From the NCBI RefSeq assembly GCF_015082335.1, contig NZ_BLRL01000016.1, positions 34,133-98,132 of the forward strand: a DNA stretch of 64,000 nt, in the 5' to 3' direction. This DNA comes from Moritella sp. F3. GTDB taxonomy: Bacteria > Pseudomonadota > Gammaproteobacteria > Enterobacterales > Moritellaceae. The notes beneath the pieces are model-generated. The model saw only the letters and a program-made list of their open reading frames with translations, searched no databases and was not told the DNA's origin. Made by a program: the position numbers and the translations under genes. Of this stretch, positions 44,077-52,692 are shown piece after piece (positions within the stretch are counted from its first letter, which is position 1; the number at the start of each line of letters is the position of its first letter).

Positions 44077-45237
44077 ATGCTTAAAAAAAACCTGACAACA
44101 TCAATAATACTACTTGGTTTAGGCGCTAGTTCTGCAGCGATAGCTGAAGAAAAACTAGCGGTTGTTAGTAGTTTTTCTATTCTTGGCGATCTGGTATCTG
44201 AGGTAGGTCAAGAACATGTCACAGTGACCAATTTAGTGGACATTGACGGCGATGCACATGTATTTAGCCCTACACCTCAAGATGCTAAAGCGATTGCCAA
44301 AGCACAGTTAGTTGTCATCAATGGATTACAGTTTGAAGGTTGGATGCCGCGTCTGATTGAAGCGGCCAACTACCAGGGCGTACAAGTTGTCGCTGCAGAT
44401 GGCATCGATGTACTAAGCAATAAAGAAGATGACAGCGGACATGAACACCATGATCACGAACAACATAACGACGAACATGCACATCATGACCACGAGCAAC
44501 ATAACGACGAGCATGCACATCATGATCACGAGCAACATAACGACGAACATGCACATCATGACCACGAGCAACATAACGACGAGCATGCACATCATGATCA
44601 CGAGCAACATAACGACGAACATGCACATCATGACCACGAGCAACATAACGACGAGCATGCACATCATGATCACGAGCAACATAACGACGAACATGCGCAT
44701 CATGACCATGGTGATATAGACCCGCATGCTTGGCACAGTATTAAAAACGTAAAAGTCTATGTACGAAACATCGCAAAGGGACTGATTCAAGTTGACCCAG
44801 AAAACCGCCTTGATTATCAGCAAAACGCGACTGACTATATTCAAGAGCTAGACCAACTAGCATTAACATTAGGTGCTCAACTAGCAACAATACCAGAAGC
44901 CCAACGCAAAGTGATCACACCCCATGATGCTTTTGGTTACTTCGCGCGAGATTTCAATGTCACCTTTTTATCGCCACAAGGAACAAGTACAGGATCTGAA
45001 GCAAGTGCTGCTGATGTCGCTAAATTAATAAAACAAATACGTCATGATAATGTGAATGCTGTATTCATGGAAAACATCGCTGATAATCGCCTAATAGAGC
45101 AGATTAGCCGTGAAACTGACGCAAAAGTAGGTGGCAAGCTATACTCTGATGCATTGTCTTCTGCTGAACAACCTGCAGCAACTTACCTAGAGATGATGCA
45201 ATATAACGTAGATACCATAGTTAACGCCTTAAAGTAA
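44077..45237 (+). CDS. znuA: Zinc-binding periplasmic protein ZnuA with His-rich tandem-repeat loop
   Basis: 386 residues, about 80 more than E. coli ZnuA. A signal peptide (ending AIA) is followed by the cluster 9 binding-protein fold: VSSFSILGDLV, the metal ligand His in DAHVFSPTP, the second in DPHAWHS, the third in TPHDAFGYFA, and the late Asp loop near GGKLYSDALS. Between the first and second ligands, residues 125-208 are seven identical HDHEQHNDEHAH repeats. The loop should capture zinc and pass it to the site. AAAGGAC lies before the ATG. It is transcribed after the permease gene. Confidence 0.92.
   Translation: MLKKNLTTSIILLGLGASSAAIAEEKLAVVSSFSILGDLVSEVGQEHVTVTNLVDIDGDAHVFSPTPQDAKAIAKAQLVVINGLQFEGWMPRLIEAANYQGVQVVAADGIDVLSNKEDDSGHEHHDHEQHNDEHAHHDHEQHNDEHAHHDHEQHNDEHAHHDHEQHNDEHAHHDHEQHNDEHAHHDHEQHNDEHAHHDHEQHNDEHAHHDHGDIDPHAWHSIKNVKVYVRNIAKGLIQVDPENRLDYQQNATDYIQELDQLALTLGAQLATIPEAQRKVITPHDAFGYFARDFNVTFLSPQGTSTGSEASAADVAKLIKQIRHDNVNAVFMENIADNRLIEQISRETDAKVGGKLYSDALSSAEQPAATYLEMMQYNVDTIVNALK
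44449..44700 (+). repeat. Seven 36-bp tandem repeats in znuA
   Basis: Seven units of 36 bp, each coding for HDHEQHNDEHAH. Units alternate GAT/GAC and GAA/GAG third bases, giving a 72-bp super-period. The encoded protein stays identical. This is a good candidate for copy-number change by slippage or recombination. Confidence 0.95.
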
Positions 45238-45251
45238 TAACACCAAGACAT

Positions 45252-45322
45252 AAAAAAGCCCGAAAACATATTTTGCTACTGCCAATTAATACTGTCGTAG
45301 CTCAAGGTTTTCGGGCTTTTTT
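45252..45322. terminator. Bidirectional terminator
   Basis: AAAAAAGCCCGAAAAC (45252-45267) / GTTTTCGGGCTTTTTT (45307-45322), a 16-bp perfect stem with a 39-nt loop. It lies between convergent znuA and the NicO-type gene. Confidence 0.8.
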
Positions 45323-45340
45323 AATGATGACGGTTTATGA

Positions 45341-46468
45341 TTAAAACATAGGAGACATACCAACAGGTCGAGACTCAAGTAATAATACCCCAAGTAATAT
45401 GAGTACCAGGCCACCAACAATCGGTACAATGAATTTGCTAATACTCACTTGATTACTCGGTGTTTTACGCTGCTTTCCTGCGGATAAATAACGTCTAACC
45501 ACCTGTTTACCGGTAATGGTCATAATTGCAATAGTCGATGTCGTTAGCGCCGTACCTAATGCCATCACTACCGCACTCACAATCCCTAGCCAATAAATAT
45601 CCAGCATATTGGCAAATAGCAACACCATGATAGCGCCAGTACAAGGACGGATACCGATACTCAAGATGATAGCCAAATACTCTTTCATTGATGAAGCATC
45701 GTTAATTTGTTCTGAAGACACGACATGTTGATGCCCACAACCACACTTATCATCATGTACATGATCAGCTGACACTGACGCCGTAAATGCTGCTTTATGC
45801 GTATTTGTCTGCACACTTTTCTGCACATTATTATATGAATTGCTAGATGCATGCGATAGCGGTGTTAAGCGCTGAATAACGCCAATATCATGACTCTTTA
45901 TTACTTTTTCATTATCTTTAACCACTCGGTACATCAACACTAGGTTACGCCAAATAATGACCACACCTAATAAAATAGCAGTATAAAAACTTAAAGGAAT
46001 AAGCAGTTCAGCTTTATGGTTAATGTCTCGCATCGATGCATCAAATAACATCAATAATACCGACACCAGCCCCACAGCAACGAGTGCCTGCATCAGCGAA
46101 GATACCAAAGTGATAATCAAGCTTAACTTAACTTTAGCATCTTGCGTGGCAATATAAGTAGTCACGATCAACTTGCCATGGCCTGGGCCGACAGAGTGCA
46201 AAATACCATATAGAAAACTCATGACCATGAGCGACATACCGGCCATTAAGCCCTCATGTTTCGCCGCATATAACAACTCACTAAGTTCACTATTTATCTG
46301 CTTTTGCCACTGCATACCGGTTGTCATAAGCATAGGCCAGAGAGTCCAAATACCATAGCCAAAAATAGTAATACTCACGATGAATATGGCGAAACTTAAT
46401 TTAGTAACCAAATGCGATTTAATAGCCTGTTCCTTAGTAGCCCGACGATTAGAAAATAACGATGCCAT
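45341..46468 (-). CDS. NicO-family metal transporter (nickel/cobalt or zinc)
   Basis: 375 residues, about seven helices. The NicO signature HSVGPGHGK in helix II and GIRPCTGAIMVL are visible. A hydrophilic loop between them has HVHDDKCGCGHQH, a cluster of His and Cys for metal. Relatives are annotated as nickel/cobalt exporters or importers. Here the gene is translated 3 bp after a DUF1007 gene preceded by a perfect Zur box, so a zinc role is more likely. GAGGGG precedes the ATG. Confidence 0.85.
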   Translation of the reverse strand: MASLFSNRRATKEQAIKSHLVTKLSFAIFIVSITIFGYGIWTLWPMLMTTGMQWQKQINSELSELLYAAKHEGLMAGMSLMVMSFLYGILHSVGPGHGKLIVTTYIATQDAKVKLSLIITLVSSLMQALVAVGLVSVLLMLFDASMRDINHKAELLIPLSFYTAILLGVVIIWRNLVLMYRVVKDNEKVIKSHDIGVIQRLTPLSHASSNSYNNVQKSVQTNTHKAAFTASVSADHVHDDKCGCGHQHVVSSEQINDASSMKEYLAIILSIGIRPCTGAIMVLLFANMLDIYWLGIVSAVVMALGTALTTSTIAIMTITGKQVVRRYLSAGKQRKTPSNQVSISKFIVPIVGGLVLILLGVLLLESRPVGMSPMF

Positions 46469-46471
46469 TAT

Positions 46472-47158
46472 TTACCCCTCTATTGATATCTGCGAAGGCT
46501 GACAATTAATTGTCGCCGTTTGAGTAAACAACTCCCCAAGCGCATCATCGCGTGAAGAATCAACAGGTAAGGACATCACATACGCTAGTTGTTCAGATGT
46601 AGGTGTAGCATCAATAACCGACAACTTACAGTATTGTGCCAACTTCGGCGATAGCTGAATGCCATTTTTGGTTGGCCAACTCATATCCACGTAATAACTT
46701 GGATCATAAATGAGCAATTTAAGCGTTTTATCAGATAAAATTAAAGGCTTTTTCAATGGCAAGTAAAACGCTAACCTCGCTTTAAGCTTATCTTGCACTA
46801 ACGTACCATTTTCAGCTAACGCGTATTTCACAGGCTTACCCGCTTCGTAAAAATAGGTCAGATAATGATTAGTGGTCATATTCTGCATAATAGAATCTGC
46901 AAGATCTTGTAATGCTAGTGCTTTATTCTCCACAGATAAATCTTCACCATCGAGCATATAAGCAGAAGTCATGGCATCAAATTCCCACGACATCTTAAAG
47001 CCAGTAATATATTTACCATCTCCCTGAATTTCAGTCTGCATGTCTACCCATGAATGTGGGTGAGCCACACTCGCTACGCTAGTAAAAGCCAACAACATCA
47101 GCATTATCTTTCTAAATAGATAAAAATTATCACCTATTAATTTTATATTAAAGTTCAT
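46472..47158 (-). CDS. DUF1007-family periplasmic protein, Zur-linked
   Basis: 228 residues. A signal peptide leads into AHPHSWVDMQTEIQ, the conserved N-terminal His motif of DUF1007, where the first mature residues contain AHPH and could bind metal. The rest of the sequence matches the family (DPSYYVDM). Families of this kind sit next to NicO transporters and probably deliver metal. It is co-transcribed with the NicO gene, and a perfect Zur box lies upstream. Confidence 0.85.
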   Translation of the reverse strand: MNFNIKLIGDNFYLFRKIMLMLLAFTSVASVAHPHSWVDMQTEIQGDGKYITGFKMSWEFDAMTSAYMLDGEDLSVENKALALQDLADSIMQNMTTNHYLTYFYEAGKPVKYALAENGTLVQDKLKARLAFYLPLKKPLILSDKTLKLLIYDPSYYVDMSWPTKNGIQLSPKLAQYCKLSVIDATPTSEQLAYVMSLPVDSSRDDALGELFTQTATINCQPSQISIEG

Positions 47159-47200
47159 TTTAAACTCTCTAAACGGCTATAAATAGCAAATACCACTAAG

Positions 47201-47215
47201 TGTTATAATATAACA
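47201..47215. promoter_or_regulatory. Zur box 3, upstream of DUF1007/NicO operon
   Basis: TGTTATA-A-TATAACA, a perfect match to the Zur core. It lies about 45 bp before the DUF1007 start on the minus strand and about 25 bp from the HxlR gene end. Confidence 0.78.
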
Positions 47216-47238
47216 TTACAGAGCCAATAAGTAGATAT

Positions 47239-47595
47239 TTATATGCCGTGTTCTTCTGACCAATCCTTCAAGCGATTTAAAATATCCAACGCGGTACGAC
47301 CAAACTCGGTGATCTCATAAGTGACTGCAATAGGCCTGTCGCTTATGACTTCACGAATAACCAAACCTTGGCTTTCTAGCTCTTTTAAACGCTGATCAAC
47401 CATCTTCTTACTTGCCCCACCGAGCATGCGAGACAGATCGTTAAAACGTACAGGCTCATCTTGTAAATGCCAAAGTATGGATGCTTTCCACTTTCCACCC
47501 AACATACGCATCCCACGTTCAACTGAACACGGTTCAGCACATGCATTTACAACTTTCTTTTTGCCGTTAGCCATTGTTTCTACTATTGTTTTCAT
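47239..47595 (-). CDS. HxlR-family transcriptional regulator
   Basis: 118 residues. The winged-helix core includes CSVERGMRMLGGKWKASILWHL, then SKKMVDQRLKELESQGLV, YEITEFGRTALDIL. An N-terminal Cys pair (CAEPC) could sense redox or electrophiles, as in some relatives. The gene is divergent from the aldehyde dehydrogenase, with candidate operators between them, so it probably regulates that pair. The start may instead be the Met at 47574. Confidence 0.9.
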   Translation of the reverse strand: MKTIVETMANGKKKVVNACAEPCSVERGMRMLGGKWKASILWHLQDEPVRFNDLSRMLGGASKKMVDQRLKELESQGLVIREVISDRPIAVTYEITEFGRTALDILNRLKDWSEEHGI

Positions 47596-47610
47596 TATTC
47601 ACCACTAGGT

Positions 47611-47625
47611 TACTAAAAGTATACT
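47611..47625. promoter_or_regulatory. Candidate HxlR operator
   Basis: Two overlapping palindromes TACTAAAAGTA and AGTATACT (47611-47625) lie in the 110-bp divergent region between the regulator and the aldehyde dehydrogenase gene. The role is inferred from position. Confidence 0.4.
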
Positions 47626-47705
47626 GGTTGCTTTTATATCCTAGTATATCAAAATAGCCTACATAAACACCTTATAAACTTATTGTATATTCAGGAATGA
47701 CCCAG

Positions 47706-49040
47706 ATGCCAACGTTAACTTCTTATGAACCAATCAGTCGTGCTGCTATCGGCACGGTGAACATGACTACTGCAGAACAACTACCCACGTTAGTTAGTGC
47801 TGCTCAACAAGCACAACGAGACTGGGCAACGTTATCGTTAGGTATGCGTCAACAACAACTCAACCGCGCATTTCAACAGCTAACGCCAGTGCAAGATCAG
47901 TTGGCGACATTAATCAGCCAAGAAATGGGCAAAGACTATCGTCGTGCAACTTATGAAGCTGGCGGTACCATCCAAAGTGCGAACTATTTTACTGATGAAA
48001 TTGCTCAAGCACTGGCACCTGAGCGTTTAGATCGTAATACCGAATTACAATATCGACCGCTAGGTATTGTTGCCGTCATTGCACCTTGGAATTATCCTTT
48101 AGCCATGGCCAACAATTTGTTAATGCCTGCGTTAATGGCTGGCAACGCAGTGATCTTAAAGCCTTCGGAAGAAACCCCCTTAGTCGCCGAATTATTTGTT
48201 AATACCCTCAATAAAGTACTGCCCAAGGGGCTATTACAACTTGCCCATGGTGATGCTGAAACAGGCAAGGCATTAGTGGCCAGCGCCATTCATATGGTGG
48301 CGTTTACTGGTTCAATGGCTACTGGCAAGCATATTATGGCGAGCGCAGCACCAGCATTGAAACGATTGGTGATGGAGCTTGGTGGTAACGATCCAATGAT
48401 CGTGATGGCAAGTGCTGACATTAATGCAGCGGTACAATTTGCGGTAGCCAGCTCCTTTGAGAATGCAGGGCAGATGTGTACATCTACCGAACGCGTTTAT
48501 GTTGATGCCCGTATAGCAGCAGAATTTGAACGAAAAGTAGTGGCGCTAGCACGACAATATCAAGTCGGGGCTTGGGATAAACCACGGGTGAATATTGGCC
48601 CTCTCGTTAATCCATTACAACATCAAAAAGTATTAGCGCAATTACAAGATGCGACGCAAAAAGGCGCGCAATTACTCTTGGGTCGAGATGATTATCCATT
48701 ACCTTTTATTCAACCAACAGTCGTCACGGGCATGACTGCCGAGATGAGCCTAGAACGCGAGGAAACATTTGCTCCCGTTGTAGCGATTAGTCACTTTAAT
48801 CATATTGATGAGGCGATCTGCCGTGCTAACGATAGCCCATATGGTTTAGGCGCAGTAGTATTTGGTGGCCAAGGTGCTGCGGCAGTCGCAGAACAACTAG
48901 AGGCTGGCATGGTTGGCGTTAATCAAGGCGTCGGTGGCGGCGCAGCACCTTGGGTTGGCGCGAAACAAAGTGGCTTTGGCTTTCATGGTACCGCGGCAGG
49001 CCATCGTCAATTTGCCCAAGTACGCGTTATCAGTAAATAA
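47706..49040 (+). CDS. NAD(P)-dependent aldehyde dehydrogenase
   Basis: 444 residues. The start at 47706 has AGGAA at a proper distance, while the ATG at 47697 sits directly on it. The catalytic Cys is in NAGQMCTS, the general-base Glu in MELGGNDP, and the cofactor loop is TGSMATG. The C-terminal motif YGLGAVVFGG fits the family. It resembles the succinate-semialdehyde dehydrogenase branch (YneI/Sad). It oxidises an aldehyde to an acid; the substrate is unknown. The 2-oxoglutarate oxygenase follows 14 bp later in what looks like an HxlR-controlled operon. Confidence 0.92.
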   Translation: MPTLTSYEPISRAAIGTVNMTTAEQLPTLVSAAQQAQRDWATLSLGMRQQQLNRAFQQLTPVQDQLATLISQEMGKDYRRATYEAGGTIQSANYFTDEIAQALAPERLDRNTELQYRPLGIVAVIAPWNYPLAMANNLLMPALMAGNAVILKPSEETPLVAELFVNTLNKVLPKGLLQLAHGDAETGKALVASAIHMVAFTGSMATGKHIMASAAPALKRLVMELGGNDPMIVMASADINAAVQFAVASSFENAGQMCTSTERVYVDARIAAEFERKVVALARQYQVGAWDKPRVNIGPLVNPLQHQKVLAQLQDATQKGAQLLLGRDDYPLPFIQPTVVTGMTAEMSLEREETFAPVVAISHFNHIDEAICRANDSPYGLGAVVFGGQGAAAVAEQLEAGMVGVNQGVGGGAAPWVGAKQSGFGFHGTAAGHRQFAQVRVISK

Positions 49041-49054
49041 TAAGGGTTGATAAA

Positions 49055-49849
49055 ATGAATTTAAAACCAAGTAATACAGACATGAGTAAAAGTGACTTTT
49101 TTGTCGCTGCCTATGAAGCCGGTGCTGAGCACCCAGCTCTACCGACATGGGCAAGCAGCAAGGATAATTTAGCGACATTATCATCGTTAACTACCAACAG
49201 CATATTAAAGAAGTCCATATCGCAAGTACCCGGCGCATTTCAACTATTAAATGTCTTTTCACCAGAGGAATGTCAGCGACTTATCAATACCAGCGAAGCA
49301 ATGGGTTACTTAGCCGATGCAGCTGTATCCTTGCCCCGTGATGTACGCCATAACGATAGCCTCACTTGGGTTGTAGATAAACAAACAGACGCTATCATTT
49401 GGAACCGCGTAAAACATTTAATGACTGATGATGAAGGTATCTTCGATAATAAACCTGCGGTCGGCATTAACGCTCGTTTTCGATTCTATCGTTACAGTAA
49501 AGGCGATTACTTTAAGCCTCATTCAGATGGTTCTTGGCCTGGTAGTCGCGTCATTAACAATAAATTAATTGCCGACTCTTATGGCGACCGCTATAGCCAA
49601 ATGACCTTCCTGATCTTGCTCTCTGAAGATTTTGATGGTGGTGCGACTCGGTTCTTAGTCAATGCCAATGATGCAAGTCAACCGGCTCGCCGCGGTGACC
49701 AGGTCGCAAAAGTAGATATTCGTACGCCAGCAGGGAGTATTTTATGTTTCCCGCATGGCATGCACCCATTACATTGCATCCACAGCTCAGAGCCAATTTA
49801 TCATGGCGTCAAATACATCATTCGTAGTGATGTGTTATTTGCATTATAA
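49055..49849 (+). CDS. 2-oxoglutarate/Fe(II)-dependent oxygenase, prolyl-hydroxylase-like
   Basis: 264 residues, a double-stranded beta-helix. The metal ligands are recognisable: H-x-D in KPHSDGSW, and a distal His in HPLHCIHSS (one of the three). The Arg in KYIIRSDV is positioned to bind the 2-oxoglutarate carboxylate. It should hydroxylate a substrate with O2 and 2-oxoglutarate. AAGGG precedes the ATG. It follows the aldehyde dehydrogenase, so the two may act in one oxidation route. Confidence 0.85.
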   Translation: MNLKPSNTDMSKSDFFVAAYEAGAEHPALPTWASSKDNLATLSSLTTNSILKKSISQVPGAFQLLNVFSPEECQRLINTSEAMGYLADAAVSLPRDVRHNDSLTWVVDKQTDAIIWNRVKHLMTDDEGIFDNKPAVGINARFRFYRYSKGDYFKPHSDGSWPGSRVINNKLIADSYGDRYSQMTFLILLSEDFDGGATRFLVNANDASQPARRGDQVAKVDIRTPAGSILCFPHGMHPLHCIHSSEPIYHGVKYIIRSDVLFAL

Positions 49850-49996
49850 AAATATAAATTAAGATAGGCTGGGTTAGATTTCAATTTAAAAACTAATCCC
49901 ATTCCTGTATGGTGAAGCACAATAAATTATAAATTGACTGCAGCCAGTTAAAAGACACTGTAATCAACACCATTTGTACGATATCAGGGAATAGTT

Positions 49997-50626
49997 ATGA
50001 AAATTATCAGCCAAAAAATGCGTAAATTATTATTGGTTATCGCGTTACCCGTATTAGCTTCAGGCTGTGCAGGTAATATCGAAAAGCTAAATGCAGACAC
50101 GGAATTTGGTCCTGCACCGCAAGCTTACCAACAAACCATTAAAGATTATTTTGCTGAAGAGTTGAATAACCCAGAAGTGGCTGAGTATGTTATTAGCGAA
50201 CCAATGAAATTTTATCGTTCACAGCCATCAGTTGCAGGCTTAGGTGGTGGTGTTAAATGGCATGCTTGGGTTGCAGAAGTTGGTATTCCCGGTAAAGCTA
50301 TTTTCAAATACTTATCAAGCAATAATAACGAGCTAACACATTACTATGTTCGTTTTGAAGGTAATAACATCGATACTGTATATGATGGTAAGGGTTATGA
50401 TTCATTAAAAAATGAAACTGGCTTTACCGTTGGTGAATACGCAAGTATCGACAACATTACGGTTACGGCTGAAACAGCAAAAGTAATTAAAACAGAAAAA
50501 GCAGCTGAAGAAGAAGAGCTAATGAACAGCTTTGAATCTATTCGCGCATTAAACAAGCTATATAAAGAAGGCATTATTACTGAAGAAGAGTATAGCCTGA
50601 AGAAGAAAGCTATTTTAAAGATCTAA
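49997..50626 (+). CDS. Lipoprotein with C-terminal SHOCT-like domain
   Basis: 209 residues. The lipobox LASGC gives a lipidated mature form. A middle domain of about 130 residues contains GLGGGVKWHAWVAEVGIP. The last 35 residues, IRALNKLYKEGIITEEEYSLKKKAIL, form a SHOCT-like helical pair (a short C-terminal domain that mediates oligomerisation). The function is unknown. A strong terminator follows. AGGGAA lies before the ATG. Confidence 0.82.
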   Translation: MKIISQKMRKLLLVIALPVLASGCAGNIEKLNADTEFGPAPQAYQQTIKDYFAEELNNPEVAEYVISEPMKFYRSQPSVAGLGGGVKWHAWVAEVGIPGKAIFKYLSSNNNELTHYYVRFEGNNIDTVYDGKGYDSLKNETGFTVGEYASIDNITVTAETAKVIKTEKAAEEEELMNSFESIRALNKLYKEGIITEEEYSLKKKAILKI

Positions 50627-50651
50627 TTTTATTTAAAATACAGCTCTAAAT

Positions 50652-50691
50652 AAAACGCCAAAATATCAATGCTGATATTTTGGCGTTTTTT
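50652..50691. terminator. Bidirectional intrinsic terminator
   Basis: AAAACGCCAAAATATCA (50652-50668) / TGATATTTTGGCGTTTT (50673-50689), 17-bp perfect stem, 4-nt loop, T-run. It separates the lipoprotein from the convergent lap operon. Confidence 0.9.
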
Positions 50692-50741
50692 CTACTTCTA
50701 CTCTAAAATACCTTACTCAAATCCAGTCATAAGCCTTATTT

Positions 50742-52688
50742 TCAATTCATGCTAGCGACATCATTCATACTCATCACATCTTCAGGTGCAGAAATATAAC
50801 CTTGGTACCCTGCCGCCCGTAATGATTGTATTTGCTCTAATTGCTGCTGATCTTCAATTGCAGTCATGATCACTTCAATATTAAGCCCTTTAGCAATGTT
50901 AACTAACGCGCGACATAACTCGTTATTTTGTTGGTTATTACTGTAAAAAGCCAACGATTGGTCTAATTTCACATAATGCGGTTTTAACTGCTGTAGATAA
51001 CTTAATGAGCCCATCTGACGACCACAATGGTCAATACCAAGCTGAGCACCGCCAGCACGGATCAAGTCTGCTAGCTGTGTACATTCAGCTAAATTATTAT
51101 TCGCACCGAACTCAGGAATTTCAAAGTAAATTTTCTCGGCAAACTTCGTGTTCTGCAAAAATGTGGTTAACCAAGTATGGAATGTAGGATCCTGTAAACT
51201 ATCGTGCGTTAAATTTATCGCAACAGGTTCACTGTTAATGTCCAAAATCCCCTGCTCAACAACCGACTCTAATAAACAGCGATCGAGCTGACTACCTAAT
51301 GACAGCAACTCTACATACGGCATAAATTGGCCTGCGCGTACTTGCTTACCATCAATGTTCAATCGGCAATATAGCTCACGTTGTAATACCTCGTGACTTT
51401 CGCTATCCAACACAGACTGCCACTGAAATACAAACTGGTTTTTATTAATCGCAGTCACTAAACGATCACGCCACTGTTCACGATTAAACTCTTGTTGATT
51501 TCGACTATCAAACCAACTGCTGGCAATATTAGACGCAACAGCTTGCTGTAACGCGTTGTCAGCTTGCGATAATAACTCACTGCTTTTCATATCAAGCGTA
51601 CGCTCTGTCACACCAATGGCAAAACCACGATTTGGTGCACAACCTGCTTTAGACATCTCTTGATTGATCAAACGGATCAATGATTGTAAGTATAAATTAA
51701 TATCCTGACGTTCGCCCTTCGTGATCAATAAAGCAAACTCAGTGTTAGAGATACGTGCAATCACGCTTTCTGCGATTGGCGGTAATTGCTCCTGCATCCG
51801 CAGCGCCAATACTCGGATTGATTCATCACGAACTTGATAACCGTATTTACTGTAGATCTCTTCCAGCCAATCCATTTTAACTAATAACAAACCACCATAA
51901 CCGGGTTCCGTTAACCAACTATTAATTTGTCCAGTGAGGTATTGGCGATTAGGTAAATTAGACACGCCATCGATCAAGTTATCACGACGTAAACTATCCA
52001 CTTCATTATCTAAGGTATTAAACACTTGCTTAAGCTGTCCTGACATCGAATTTATCGCCTTAACAACGGTTTTCAATTCAGCTGTTTTTGGCAATGCCAT
52101 ATCAGGGTTAAATACCCGCTGTGCTATCTCACTTGCATGAATAGCAATGTCGTTTAGTGGTGTTAATAATGCCTTCAATCTAAAATGTAATACCAAAATA
52201 GACATTAAAAATAAAATCGATATAACTAACAAGGTATTATTCATCACTCGCCATAACTCGCGGTAGCCTAAACCAGGGTGTGCTTCAATCTTCAAGTTGG
52301 CAAGCTGTAACCATCCCGATGTAATGACCGTCTCACTGCTTTGGCTGGTAAACAAATCCAAATCAATAAACCATTGCGGTACCCCTTCCACTAAGACAGG
52401 GTTTTCCCACTCTTGAACCTGCTGATCAGCTAACCAAGTCAAGCTGACTTTACGATAAAATCCGCCTTCAAAGATCACGTTAACTAAAGTTTCTGCGGCA
52501 ACCATATCACCTGTTTGTAAATGTGGTTTTAGCATCAAACTTAACGATGTACTGGCATTATTCAGCTCTGACTCCATTTGATTGGCCATAAAGTGACGAG
52601 TTTCAGTAAACTGAAAGTAAGCTAAGCTTGCCATCACTAATACAAAAAGGCCAAATAACAACGAGTAGATCTGTTTAAACAAGGTCAT
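50742..52688 (-). CDS. lapD: c-di-GMP receptor LapD-like
   Basis: 648 residues. TM1 (about 8-28), a periplasmic output domain, TM2 (about 150-170), HAMP, then degenerate GGDEF and EAL domains. The GGDEF signature reads RISNTEFALL in place of RxGGDEF. The EAL signature reads QRELYCRL in place of EALxR. Both fit an inactive receptor that binds c-di-GMP. It should sequester the LapG protease in the periplasm when c-di-GMP is high and so keep the adhesin on the surface. It begins 4 bp after the LapG stop, with GGAG upstream, and is the last gene of the operon. Confidence 0.9.
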   Translation of the reverse strand: MTLFKQIYSLLFGLFVLVMASLAYFQFTETRHFMANQMESELNNASTSLSLMLKPHLQTGDMVAAETLVNVIFEGGFYRKVSLTWLADQQVQEWENPVLVEGVPQWFIDLDLFTSQSSETVITSGWLQLANLKIEAHPGLGYRELWRVMNNTLLVISILFLMSILVLHFRLKALLTPLNDIAIHASEIAQRVFNPDMALPKTAELKTVVKAINSMSGQLKQVFNTLDNEVDSLRRDNLIDGVSNLPNRQYLTGQINSWLTEPGYGGLLLVKMDWLEEIYSKYGYQVRDESIRVLALRMQEQLPPIAESVIARISNTEFALLITKGERQDINLYLQSLIRLINQEMSKAGCAPNRGFAIGVTERTLDMKSSELLSQADNALQQAVASNIASSWFDSRNQQEFNREQWRDRLVTAINKNQFVFQWQSVLDSESHEVLQRELYCRLNIDGKQVRAGQFMPYVELLSLGSQLDRCLLESVVEQGILDINSEPVAINLTHDSLQDPTFHTWLTTFLQNTKFAEKIYFEIPEFGANNNLAECTQLADLIRAGGAQLGIDHCGRQMGSLSYLQQLKPHYVKLDQSLAFYSNNQQNNELCRALVNIAKGLNIEVIMTAIEDQQQLEQIQSLRAAGYQGYISAPEDVMSMNDVASMN

Positions 52689-52692
52689 TCCA

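Noticed and set aside
44449..44700. 36-bp repeats that at first resemble a CRISPR array
   Set aside because: The units are directly adjacent with no spacers and code for a His-rich loop in frame with znuA.
44318..44844. Long ORFs on both strands over the His-rich repeats (e.g. minus 44413-44844, plus 44429-44719)
   Set aside because: The 36-bp unit is divisible by three and lacks stops in other frames, so open frames are a by-product of the repeat inside znuA.
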